NCBI RefSeq assembly: GCF_000237925.1
Contig: NW_017386043.1
Location: 682,001 to 746,000 of the forward strand
DNA: 64,000 bases
Direction: 5' to 3'
Source: Schistosoma mansoni
Lineage: Eukaryota; Platyhelminthes; Trematoda; Strigeidida; Schistosomatidae
A program made the position numbers and the translations under genes. The notes under the pieces were generated by a model that had not been told where the DNA came from, did no database searches, and saw only the letters and a list, made by a program, of their open reading frames with translations. Within the stretch, counting starts at the first letter, position 1. Each line of letters begins with the position of its first letter. Shown piece after piece: positions 14,460 through 27,881 of this stretch.

Positions 14460-17436
14460 GTTTGCCTTTGCTGGAGAAAGAAAAGTGACACTGGGAAACT
14501 CAGGCAAACTTATTTGATCCGGAATATACGTACATGAGTATCTCGGTCTGGTTGACCGTATTAAGAGGCGATCTGCAGAAGTAGAAATCAATGAGCACCG
14601 CCCAAACTGTGAAAGAAACCTCGTACTTAAGGGTTTTTAAAATGCAAAAGTTCGGAGAAAAACAATTCCGAAACCACTCCACAGAATTAAAGATGTGCTA
14701 CATAAATGCTCGCAGCCTAATAAGTGAAATGGAAGGGGCCCAAAACAATGGTTGATATAGAAAAGCCGGATGTCATCGCTGTCTCACAAGCATGGTCAAC
14801 GTCCTAAGTGTTTGATAGTTAAATCCAGTGGACTGGCTTCTTATCTAGTAGGGCTGACTGACGAGGTAAGGTTATTCTGTACACGAAAATCACCTTAACC
14901 TTACGAGCTCTCAAGACAGTGGGATATGTGAGCCGGTGCGCTGCAATCTGAGATGTCATAGTATACCGCAGCCCAGATGATTGCCTTCTAAGCAAACTTA
15001 AGTCCTTGTGTAATAGAAGTAAAAGATTTGTGGTAGGCGACTTCAAGGCACCGTGTATAAACTGAGGAAGCAGGGTCATCAACAACATCGTTTGATTGAC
15101 AATTCTTAGAAACCACAGCTGAACTAGCTTTTGCAGCACATTGGAGATCCCACCAGATAAGAATTGCAAAGCCCCTCGTCTCTCTTGGACTTAGTCTTCA
15201 CACACAGTAATGAGGTCGGTCAAACGACTCTCCTCCCAACTCTAGGGAGAAGTGATCATGCAGTCATATTATTCAAGTTCATGGCTGAGATAGCCTGTCA
15301 AACAGTTGTGCCGGCCCATCGTAACATATGGAAGGCAGAAATGGAGGCTATAAACTCCTCAGCATCTGCTGGAGACTGTATAATTGACTCAGGAGCATCA
15401 GTAGAAGAGTCATGGATTCATTTCGGGCAGTTAAATAATGCTGTAACTCAACCATATATCCCCTGGATAGTCCCAAAGAAGAAACACGGCCGACTCTGGA
15501 TAGGCCGGGATATTCGACGTTTACTAAGACAAAGGAAGAAATGTTGGAACGTTGCCATCAACTTTGGCACAGGAGGTACGATGGGACGCTGTAGGTCGGT
15601 AAGAAATAAATGTACAAATAAAATCCGGGAAGCTCAGAGAAACTATGAAATGCAGTTAGCCTAATTTGTAACCAAGCGGCCTAAGAAATTATTCTCATAC
15701 GTAATTTACGGAACAAGGATGCAGCATTGGATTCACAACTTCATTGAGGAAGGGAGTGGATCTGAAGTGATATAGGATAACCAGGAAAAAGCAGAGGCTA
15801 TGAAAAACTATTTCGAGGCAGTTTTCACTTAAGAGCCTCTTCTAGACGAAGAACTAGACCCAAATATAAAGTCAACAAACGTCTGCTCAACGTGCGATTC
15901 GATCAAAACTATGTACTTAAGGCTTATAGCACCTTTAACACGGAAAGGTCTACCAGACGGGATGAACTACACCCAAAAATCGTGAGCCAAATTGTACAAT
16001 ATATTGCAGCCCCACTAAGTGCGATATTCAATATGTCACTTGACTAAGGGGTGTTACCTAGGGACAGGAGGGGTGCAATCGTCACTCCAATACACAAAAC
16101 AGGACCAAGACAACTTCCACCGAACTACAGACCTGTCAGCCTCATCAGTGTCGTAGTTAAAATGCTGGGAAGAATGGTCAGAATGACCATGATTACATTT
16201 GTGGAAACCAACAACTAGTTAATTAACGAGCAACATGGTTTCAGAAAAGGTTTATCTTACACAACAAACTTCCTTATGGCAAGAGAGCGACCAATAAAGG
16301 CTCTAGACGATGGAAAATCAGTGGATGTTGTCTACATAGACTTCAGCAAATAATTTGACAAGGTGCCAACAAATAGACTGCTATTGAAGTTAGAAAATCT
16401 TGTCATTGCCAGGCCTTTCCCAAAATGGCCTAGTAGGTTGTGGACAAAAAATAGGAGCGAATTCAAGGTTCTCCGACTGGAGACCAGTACTTAGTGGAAT
16501 ACCTCAAGGTTCTGTCCTAGGTCCTTTACTTTCTATACTGTATGCAAATGATCTTCCAAGTGTGGTCGAGTCACCAAAGTTATTATACGCTCATAATGTA
16601 AAAAACTCACGAGAGATAACAGGAGACGCACATGCATAGGCACTTCAGGTAGACTTAAATATTGTGATTAACTGCTCTAAACAGTGGCTGTTGCCTATCA
16701 ACGCGGCATGCACTTTGAGGATACAAAAGTATATAGGTACGACATGGGGGAAGTGCAAGTACTCATGGTCCGGTCTCACAAGGATATTGGGATGACAGTG
16801 AGTCATGATCTTGAGACCATGACCCACTGCTGATAGGTTGCAACTGATGGCTCTAGAACTCTATGGACTTAAAGACGGACATTCTCTAAGTTAGATACTA
16901 TCATATTCACTAAAGTATGCATAACCTCAGTGTGAACTAAGCTTAAAAACTGCTTTCAGGCTGCAATTACCTGTCTAAAAATTTGATTCGGAAATCCTGG
17001 AAAGGATTCAGAGGGAAGCTGCCTGAGCATATCCATAATTCCGGGGTCCACCATACAGAGAGCGGCTTGAAAAGCTAGATCTCTTTACTCTGTCCTATCG
17101 CAGATTAAGAGGTGATCTGATTTTGATGTATAGAACACTAAGAAATGATTGTGAACCTAAAATATACTTTTTTTCTTCCCACTAGATCGAGACATCTTAG
17201 AGGACGCAGCAGGCGAGTAGAAAAGTCAAGAACGAACAAAATATCTGTGGCATACAGGTATTCAAACCGAGTCATCAATTCTTGGAACCTGTTACCGGAA
17301 GCAGTGGTGTCCACATCTTCGATTGACCTGTTCAGGAGAAGACTAGACACTCACAGAAACTTACTAGGAAAGGAATAACAAATGCCGTAGGCCTTCTGTC
17401 CTTACTACATAGATCTGAATCTGAGTCTGAATCTGT
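14460..17436 (+). mobile_element. Decayed CR1-like non-LTR retrotransposon
   Basis: Plus-strand frames carry an endonuclease N-terminus (CYINARSLISEMEGAQ near 14697), then the endonuclease C-terminus and linker (15164-15664, with GRSDHAVI). Reverse transcriptase pieces follow: NYRPVSL, NEQHGFRKG, VYIDFSK, and GIPQGSVLGPLLSILYAND near 16499, where the catalytic region is mutated. The end is the typical CR1 C-terminal block (17145-17378, RVINSWNLLPEAVV). Many stops and frameshifts make it dead. It ends in a short TCTGAATC-type tandem tail near 17411-17436, as CR1 elements do. About 200 bases separate it from the esterase start codon. Confidence 0.85.
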
Positions 17437-17635
17437 ATCCAGGACTTATTAACCCCCAATTAACTGTCAGGTCCATTAAGATGCCACCAACTGACCAAAA
17501 TATACAATGGATAATAACGAAGACTTGAAACCATACCGTAGTACCCAGAAAAGAGAGTAAACCAACCAAGTGATTTATATGAGCTTGTCACATAGGTATT
17601 GGACATTGAGGTGACCTTATCACAGCCTTGAGCTC

Positions 17636-17680
17636 ATGACTTTTCCAAAGGCTGTTTTCTTCGGAGATTCTCTAACGCAG
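17636..17680 (+). CDS. IAH1: IAH1-like exon 1
   Basis: Fifteen codons from ATG to CAG, containing the GDSLT nucleophile motif, then a GTGACA donor; ends in phase 0. Too small for ordinary open-frame searches and 7.4 kb from exon 2. Confidence 0.88.
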
Positions 17681-20600
17681 GTGACATTGGTTTGCCTTTT
17701 TATTTCGTCTGTCCTCTAAAGTAGTAATATTACGACTTATATACACACATGTCGAAATTAGTTTAGATATTCATATTACCAATGTCTTGGAACCGTATCG
17801 TAACACCAAGTAGGCGTAACCCATAAAGGAGACAATACGCTGAAAAATAAAAGGGAAACGCGCCTAAATGTCTCCTTTTTCGCCTGTCGGATTTTTCACT
17901 TTATGTCTCTTATATTCGCCTTTATTTTCAAAACACCACACGACAACCGCGAGACCACAACTTATGGACGACCTTTGAACGAATCTTAAGTGACCTTGAG
18001 AAATGTTAGTCAATCAGTAAACAGTCAGCATAGAGTAAAAATATATTATACAAAACCAAATAATTAAAGTGAATACACTTCTCTTATATGGTCCAAAAAC
18101 TTGACAATGTTAGAAAGAGGTCCAAAGGTTCCAAAATCGTAATGCATAAGGTAAAGGAACTCATCCATATGGCTCCATAATAGTTGGTCTCTGGAGTCAT
18201 GATAAGGTCATAAAAACCCTCTCAGCCTCGACCACATAGCTTCATCATTGTTTGTTTGTACTCCGGTTGTATAAGTTTATCATTTTTATTGTAGATATCT
18301 CCCTACAATACTCATTACTGCACAACCGAAGCTTCAGTAACATCTGCGATTGTTGCAGCCAATGTTACTGGTGCTTTTATTATACAGTCGGCGGCAATTA
18401 TTATAATATGCCTTAGTCTCAATCTGGATCGAGCGATAAAGGTTCCTATTCTAGCAGACATCTTCAACATTTATTACATCTAAGGACAACATCACGGTAG
18501 TCTGCACAAGGTCTATAAGTCATTTATTACTCGTAATTACAAATACAGCAACTTCTCAGTAGTTTCATTTGTTGTAGCCGCTTAATTGTCAAGTGTTCTC
18601 TTAAATTCTCTGTGAACCGGATGTACATGAGCATTGTAACACGTGGAATCAGCAGTTAGAGAACAGCAGTACAGATCTGAAAAACAGCACAGCACACAAT
18701 GTTAAACGAGGACTTCACACCAAGAGAGAACACAGTGGGAATCACGAGCCTCTTTATTTTAAAATCAAAAAGCGCGGTGCGCAAGAGTACAGCGGGAAGA
18801 GTCAGTTTACAAAGTAGTCTTATGAGTCATCCTGTAAGCTTAGTGTACATAGGGCTTGCTCTTCTTCCTCTAAAGAGTTTATGTTTGGTCGCCCTGCAAT
18901 AGAAAGAAAATAGAATGCATTAGTATATCATACATAGCAATTTCAACTCCGTTACAGCATCAGGTACTGAAATAGGCGCCGTGACCTTGAAACCCCCCAA
19001 ATGCTGCTGATTGGCTCGTCCATAAGTTATAGTCCCTACAATCACAACTGCAATCGACGTTAAAAGTGTTACGTGTTTAGAGAAATGTCATATTGTACAG
19101 CATTTAGTAGTTGAGAAATGCTAGAGCATCGATCGTTATGTGTTTTAACTGTAATCGCCAAGTCCCATTGTAGTTTTAAAAGACCTACAAAAGAAAAAAC
19201 AAGTTGTGTTAATAATTAGGCACGTGTACTTAATTACAAGTGCGTTTAAAACTAAATAGGCTTCCTCAACTCGTAGTCACAGAGTTTCCCATGCAAGTTA
19301 GAAAATAATTGTATATTTAGAAAAATGTCCATTAAAATCGAAGCAAAACATGAAAAAATATTCCATTGATTATACCTTTATGTAACGCCTGTAAGACTAT
19401 TGAGAAGCAAAGTAACCTTCTTGTGAATTCTGAAATCTAATGAACACAAAATGTTACAACGATATCTAACTGCTATTGTTTGTTTAAGCAACCATCCACG
19501 TGAAATTTTACCTACGGTTATGTTCGTTGGACGTAATCCCATCCGACTGGTCACAATCTCTGATTGTCCCAATATATAAGAAGGGACCAAAATCATCCTA
19601 CAATAACCATAGAGGGATTAGTTTGACTAACATAGCACCTAAAATACTGGCCTCAACAATCATCAGGCGCCTAAGACTCGTGAACTGCAAACACGAGAAA
19701 ATCAGGCTGGCTTCAGACCTGGTCGTGGCTGCATCGACCACATATTCACTATTCGTCAGGTTTTAGAGCACAGACATGTTTATCGGCGTCCAACAATGAT
19801 AGTTTTTCTTAACTTGAAAGCAGCATTTGACTCTGTAGACCGAGAGGTTCTGTGGCAGTGTCTGTCATTGAAAGGTGTACCTCAGAAGTACATAAACCTT
19901 GTGAAGGCTCTTTACTCGAACACTACCAGTCGAGTAAGAGCTTATGGCGAACTGTCATCTGATTTTACAACCTCAAGTGGTGTCCGACAAGATTGTCCAC
20001 TGTCCCCATTTTTGTTTAACTTCATTATGGACCTATTGCTGGAAATAACACTCTCATCGACTGAATTTTCAGGAATTGATCTCCTACCAGGGGCTCCACT
20101 AAGCGACTTAGAATGCGCAGATGACATAGTCCTGTTTGGTGAAGACACTGGCAAAATGCAGAGTCTTCTGTTAGAACTCAGTAATAATGCCAGGATGTTT
20201 GGGATGCGTTTCTCCCCATCCAAATGTAAATTGTTACTCTAGGACTGGCCTGCGTCAACACCTGAACTAAGGATAGGGAGTGAAGTAGTCGAACGCGTCG
20301 ACAACTTCACTTATCTTGGAAGTCTGATCAGCCCTAATGGGTTGGTGTCTGACGAAATCTCATCACGGATTCAAAAAGCCCGTTTGGCTTTTGCCAACTT
20401 ACGTCACCTATGGCGAAGACGAGATATCCGTCTATCAATTAAGGGACGAGTATACTGCGCAGCAGTTCACTCTGTTCTACTTTACGGCTGTGAAAAATGG
20501 TCATTAAGAGTGGAAGATACTCGTAAGTTACTAGTATTTGATCACAGATGCCTTAGAAATATTGCTCGCATCTGCTGGGATCACCGGGTAAGTAATAGTG

Positions 20601-23600
20601 AGGTTAGATACAGGGTATTAGGGAATGATGGTAAATCAGTTGATGATGTTGTAAATCTTCATCGACTGAGATGGTCGTGCCACGTGTTACGTACGTCTGA
20701 ACACCGATTACCATGACGCGCAATGCTCGCTAGTATTAAGGATGTTTGGAAGAGAGTTAGGGGCGGCCAAACCGAAACGTGGCATCAGTGCTTGAAGTCA
20801 CTAACTTCTAGTCTGAAACATGTTGGCAGATGCAGACTACTTGGTTGGGGTTCGCGTGACTATCGTAACCAATGGTTAGAGACTCTGTGACATGGCTCAG
20901 AATCGATCACGATAGCGTAGGTGTATACACTCGTTATCTTCCCTTAAACCTTGAGATTAAAATTGCTTCATAACTTTCTTCCTTCCTGTACTATATCCTT
21001 ATATACAACCTTTCTTTTATAAATTACAACGACTAAATTAACTACTTCTGACTCCGGTGTTCATCTTGTTGTGCTAACGAGGTATGGCAACTTGGACCGA
21101 TGCATAAATGTGCCTGATCCTACGTTGTAGCTGACTGACTGACTATGTTCGTTAACACGGCTATTTCAAAATAACCTTTGGTTTACAATATCGTTTTACA
21201 AAAACTGAGTATTTGATGTAACTCCAGATGACGATAGCAACATAGTCTTTCGGTAAATAGACTCAGTCATAAATAGGACTGATTATTTGAGAAAACACTT
21301 TGAAAACCTTGGTTTTGTTGTTTGCCATACCAATAATAATCTGTGGGTTTCAGGTCTATCTAATGAGTTTTATTTATTTATTTAATCACATATATATTGG
21401 TACAAAGGGCACCGGATACATATGCGCCACACAAAATAATGAGAATGGGAGAAGGAAGATGTGTATATATAAAAGAAGGAAAAAAAGAAAAGGAGAAGAG
21501 TAATGATGGGGGAAACTGAAATGTACAACCAGAAGAGCTCAGTTAGGAAAGTTATAGCCATTCTTTATGAAGAAAGTAGAAGAAGGTTACAGCAGGATCG
21601 CCACTGGCTTCTATTCTCAGCCATATCTGATAACGTCTCTAGCCACTGTGTTGCACCATCTCTCGGACCCCAGCCAGGGAGTCGTGAAGGACCAACAGAA
21701 GCTAGCCCTTTGCAGCTTTCTTTCATACCACGACACCATGCCATACACTGACCTCCTCTCTGCTTTTTCCAAACAGTCCCAGAGTTGGCAAATAATGCAC
21801 GACGTGGAATTCTCTAAGACGACATTCGTAAAACATGTCCAAGCCACCGCAGTCGGTGTTTCAAGATGGTGACACCAATTGGATCGTCGTCTCTGCGCCC
21901 GAACACACGATGCCGAACCTCTGCATTACTAACATGGTGTTGCCACTGAATGTCAGCAATCCTTCGGAGACAACGATGATCGAACACAGAGAGACGTCTA
22001 ACATCCTCAACTCGGAGAGGCCAGGTTTCACAAGCATAGAGCAAAACTGCTCTCACCGACGCGTTGTAGATCCGACCTTTTACAGTCAGACTAACACCAC
22101 GAAGGCGCCAAAGATGGCCCAGATTGGCATAAGCCGCTCTGGCTTTCATTATACGTGCATCGATCTCATCACTCACGCCACCACCAGCACTTATGTAGCT
22201 ACCTAGATACGCGAACTTCTCAACTACTTCAATCTGCTCACCATCTAGGGTGAGTACAAGATGAGAACCCTGCCAGTCTTGTAGGAGTACCTTGCACTTG
22301 GAGGGTGCAAAGCACATGCCATACCTGCGGACACTGATTGCCAACTGATTGCATGCTTTGGGCATTATCGCACAGTAAGACAATATCATCCGCATACTCA
22401 AGGTCGAGAAGTCGTTCTCCAGGCAGCAGATCCACACTGCCATCACTTACATCCATCAGAGCTGTTTCCAGAATGTAATCGATGGCAAAGTTGAAGAGGA
22501 ATGGTGAGATTGGGCAACCCTGTCTAACCCCACTGCTTGAATGGAACAATGGAGAAAGGTGGTTGTATGTCCTCACTCTGCCTGAGGTGTTTGTATATAG
22601 GGTATATATATATAAGATGTTAATAAACTTCTTAGGCACACCCTTCTTCAATAGACAATCCCAGAGAACAGACCTGTCCAACGAATCGAAGGCAGCCCTG
22701 ATATCAAGAAACACTACGATTGTTGGCCTGTGATAAGTATGACGGTGTTCTAACATTTGGCGGAGGGTGAAGATGTGATCAATGCATCCTCGACCAGAAC
22801 GAAAACCAGCCTGCTCCTCGCGAGTCAATTGTTCTCGGGTTTTAAACAACCTACGAAGAATGATAGAAGTCAATAGTTTGGACGCAATCGGAAGTAGACT
22901 TATCCCCCGATAGTTATTACAGGAACAACGTGAACCCTTTTTAAAGATAGGGACGACTATCGACTCATTCCATGATGTTGGAACACTTGCTCCCAAACCT
23001 TTGCAAACAACACAGTCAATTCCCTAGTCAGAAAGTCACCACCATCTTTAAAAAGAGCCGGAGGTAAGTCATCTGGGCCCGGTGATTTGTAACGTTTCAA
23101 GAGTTAGAGTTCCTTGCGGACTTCCGCCTCGTTTGGTGGATCGGTCGTCACCGGCCATGGGGGGCAGGACAAACTGGTTGATGTTGCCGGAGCAGCAGGC
23201 CAGTTGAACTGTCCTTCAAAGAATTCTGCCCATCGTCCAAGATGTCGATGGATGTTAGTGATTGGCATCACGTCATCCTCACAGATTGTTTCACTCACAC
23301 CAGACTTCTTGCTGCCAGTGGCTCGGATGAGTTGGAAGAGCTTCCGGCAGTTACCAGATGCAGCTGCTGCTTCCATCTCATTAGCACGCTCCGACCACCA
23401 GGCTTCTCGGTCCTTACACAAGTTTTGCTCAATGTCATTACGTAACAGCCTTCGTTTGTGGTCAAACTTCCGGTCACCCGGAGTAGACCGACGGGCTTCG
23501 ATGAGTTGTAAGGAGCCTGAAGAAACTCAGTGCTTATAAGCGGGACGTTTCGCGAAGCCGCAAGCGACTTTACTCGCAATTTTCATGGCGTCATGCAATT

Positions 23601-26600
23601 GCAACCAATGCTCATCTATACTTTTCGGTGGGATGGTAACTAGCCTAGAAGCTAGCTCCGCTCGATACTTACTTGCAACAAAAGTTGCAACCAACTTACT
23701 AACATCAATTCGTTGGCCACTGAAAAGTAAGGTAAGATTGGTGCAGACCAGGAAATGATCAGAGTCCAGATAGATACTCCAAAAGGAGCGGCAGTCTTGT
23801 ACACAACCACGTCAGCGGTAGCTGATCGCGATGTGATCAATCTGAGCCCAGGCTTGAGATGCAGAGGAAGGACGCCAGGTGGCACATCAGCGATGACTAT
23901 GCCAGAAGTTATTGCTAATCAGAAACAGGTTGTGATCTGTTCACAGTTGCAGTAGATGGTCCCCGTTACCTGACCTGCGACCAACAAGTTCCCATCGGTC
24001 ACCTAGACGACTCTCTTCTGTGCCTAGACGCCCAACCTAAGCATTCAAGTCCCAGGCTAGTACTACAATATCTGTCGAACGCACTTTCTGGAGAAGAACA
24101 GTTAATTGGTGGTAGAATTCATCCTTGATTGCATCCGGGCTGCAATCTGTTGGGGCATAGGCGGAGATGATAAAAAGACATCGTTTCTCACGCCGATTTC
24201 TTCTCACTTTGATGGAACTTTCTAATCTAACAGCACATAACCGACTGCTAATGGGGATCCAATCGATTAGTGCTGTCTCAGCTCCAGAGCTTAATGCGAC
24301 ACCGACGCCAACTAAACCAGACGAAGATGCCACAGGGTTCCCAGATAAACACACGTAAAACAAGCCTTTGGAAGCGAAATACATTATCGCTTAAATTATT
24401 TCCTTTACAAGCAATCGAATCACTTCCTTATCAGTTTTGCAGAACAAAATGAGTTTTATTGCGGTTCCTAAACCATTTGCGACAGTTTGCTTTAAAGTTG
24501 TTTAGAGTACAGTTGTGGTGTATGCTACTTATATCTGTCAACATAAGTTGTATATGACACCAACCACAAGTGGAATGCCTGGCAGCAAAAGGTTGAAAAG
24601 ATCGAAATGAAGAGAACAGGAATGAAGGAACGATGAAGTTTATGAGTGACAATTAATGGGAGATGTGCAAATAAAGTATTTAATGTAAGGTTTTCATATT
24701 TTACGAAGAAATTCTGTAATTTGTCTTAAAAAATAGATGGGCTTTGCCCACCTGACTTCTCGTTCACTAAACAACGTTTTAAAACTCCAGCTTTTATGTT
24801 ACTGCAACGTGATATAATACTCTTTAAGCAAATTTATAATGTAGGTCAAATGATAACAAAGTGATTTGCATTGGAGAAAGAAAATTAGTTTACAACAAAA
24901 CACCGTAAACGCTCCGCAAACAAGTGTTCAAAATAAAAATTGAAACATTTCTCTTCTCGATATCGTGGAGTTTCAATCGCAACGTGTTTTTGTTGCCTTG
25001 GATACGCCACCCAATGTTTGTTGTAGGCGATAAGTTGTTTTATCTAATAACTCTTTCTTCTTGTGTTCATTTTATTTCAGTTTGGTTGGACCCATGAAGG
25101 CGGCTGGCTATCGATCCTGGCATCAACTTTTGTCAGGTACGTTGTGTATATTTAATCACTGACTTTTGTCCTTACAGTCCTAATATGCAATTATATTCAG
25201 CAACTATAAGGAAATCGACTGTGGGTTATCTCGAGCGGCAGTCGTTTAAATATCGCTTGTGGTCATCACAATTTTTTGTCGATTTGCAAGCTAACCTCGG
25301 TAATTTCGTAGGGACCGTCAAATAGTACACGTTCGTTTGCAATATCGTGTCTGCAATTTTTTAGTAGAGTTTAGGTTGATTTCTCATCAACTGAATTGTC
25401 ATATTGAATAGTAGATTAGTTGAAAATCCTACGACCACAAATTCTTTTGAATTAAAAAAGCCAAGTATACTCGAAGTTAGTTACAGTGGTGCAGGTGTAT
25501 ACATCATTTATCCTTCAAATCTGAAACCTCGTACTTCATACTCCATGAATTTTCTTTTTCTCACTCGTTAACACCAAGTTTTATTTATTTATTTGAACAC
25601 ATAAATATTGGTACAAGGAAGCACCAGATACATATGCGCCACACAAATCTCATTTCATTTGTGTGAGGGCTGTGATACTGCCCGGGTGCCCAAACCGAAG
25701 CAGATGGTTTACTTAGGGGGCTACACCCAGAGCCTCTAACCTAAACATCTGATCCACAAGGCAGTGAAGCATCGTAAGGAGATGCAGTCCCATGGTAGCC
25801 GGCGACCAACGATTGATTCATACGCTATTTGTTCCCTCAGGGTACTGGAGCCCATGTGCACCATTAGTTTGGAATCAGGATTTTCCAACTCCCCTAAGTG
25901 GACTTTCTGTGTCCACCAACCCGGTTATAGCGCCGGACATTCGCTTTTCGTCCTCTCAATTTCGTAAACAACAGTAATGCCACGAGAAGGCAGTGAGTAG
26001 GACTTCCCTGGCGGAGGCAATATATTCGCGTGGCCATGTGAGAGCATTTCGAGAGGGAGAGCGGACTCTCCCTACTCTCGGCCGTACCAGGGAATTTGGG
26101 GGCCCGAAATCAAATGTCTTCCACTTATATTGTTTTTTACACACTCATATGCAAGTCCCTTTACTTGGATATATATTTTTTGTAATTGAATTAAAAGTTG
26201 GTTAAACAACCGACCATTTAAATGGAGTTGTTCTGTATGCTAAGATGTGTTTCTCCATTTTCAACAGTACTTAGCCTAGGTGTTTAATATTTAAATACAA
26301 AATGAGTGGTAAAGTGTTTTTGACTGATAGACTGTATAATACCAAAGATAATATCCTCGATTATGTGAAACAATACCTATGTGAATAAAGGACTAGATTT
26401 AAAACCATTAGATTCCAGGTTCGTACTACGTCCTATCTACTTTGAGTTGATCAGATGGGTAGTCTGTCTCTTTACCAACAAAGCATCGTGAATTATTACT
26501 ATCATATTTATATCATTAATGTGAAAACTCGTGATGTTTATTTTGTGGTTATAAAATAAATAAACCGAAGTCAAACATCCAATTTACGTCACTTAAATTA

Positions 26601-27844
26601 AAAATACGTAGTTCTAAATTTTAGGTAGGTACATAGATCTAGCTCAGTGACCACGTAGATATCCGTCTATCGCAATATAAATTAAAAATAATTTGCAAGA
26701 TTTAATGCTTGGAATTAATTAAAACGTCTGAATCCAGTGGTCAAAACTTAAATACTTACATCATTTTAAATCGCATCAAACAGGGATGTGAAAAGTCAAA
26801 TCCAAGGACAATAAATTAGCAGATCCTAGTTAGAAATGTTTTCTTCAGAAATCCCTTATCACTCAAAATAGGGGTTGTGTGGACTAGTTTTGATAAAGAA
26901 TTTATTATGAGGAAGTAAATTAAATCAGTCAGTAACACTTAAATGATGCCGATAACTACTTCTTAACTAAATTTCTTATTGATTTCAGGAAGATAGATAT
27001 TGTTGGAAGAGGTTATTCTGGTTATAACACTCGTTTGTGCAAACCGTTACTTCCAATCCTCTATCCGAATAAGGACTCACTAAAGGATTGTAAATTCTTC
27101 ACTATTTTTCTCGGAGCTAATGATGCTTGTGTAACTCCACAACAGCATGTACCAGTTGAAGAATACAAAAGTAATCTAAGCTGGATGATTGATTATATTC
27201 ATGTATGTTTTATGAGGTATAATGAAGAATTGTGAAAGTGATTCCTATTATATTTTTTATTTGTGTGAAACCTATGAAATAGGCTTCTATAAACGGTTTT
27301 TTTTATTATTAATTGGGTGGAAAAAACGTTAATCGATAGACTGTATGTTTGACCGAGTGATGGCTGCTCACGAGATCAAATAATTGATTTAAGTTTTCAA
27401 ATGACTTAAGGTCGGAAACAAGCCAAAACAATAGATTTTCTATATAATAAAATGTTTATATGCAAAATCTTAGCACAAAAATAACATGATAAAATATCAT
27501 AAGCGATTGGAAGTCAGTTTGCACATCACCCACCTTCAAATAGCATGTCAGATAAGCGGACTATCGGTAACCTTTTCTCTTATAGGAAATAAATATCAGT
27601 CTAAACGATTGATAAATTGTACACAAGTCGCAAACAAGAAACAAAAAGTAGGCGTTCAAGGAGGAATTTCACTGGATCGGAAGTTTTTAGTCATGAGACA
27701 TGCTAAAATCCGGAGAGTTGAGGAAAGACGTCACCCTTCTTTTGACAATATTTTGCATTTTAACACTAAACCTTCACCTAATACATCAAAATAAGTCAGT
27801 CCTCATGTTGCTTATTCAAACACAAACATTGATACGGAGAAGCA

Positions 27845-27881
<37 letters not shown>

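Noticed and set aside
21503-21872. Plus-strand frames of 82 and 101 codons repeated identically at 44676-45045
   Set aside because: They are antisense shadows of the 3' end of the RTE-like element; their identity reflects recent duplication of the repeat, not a conserved protein.
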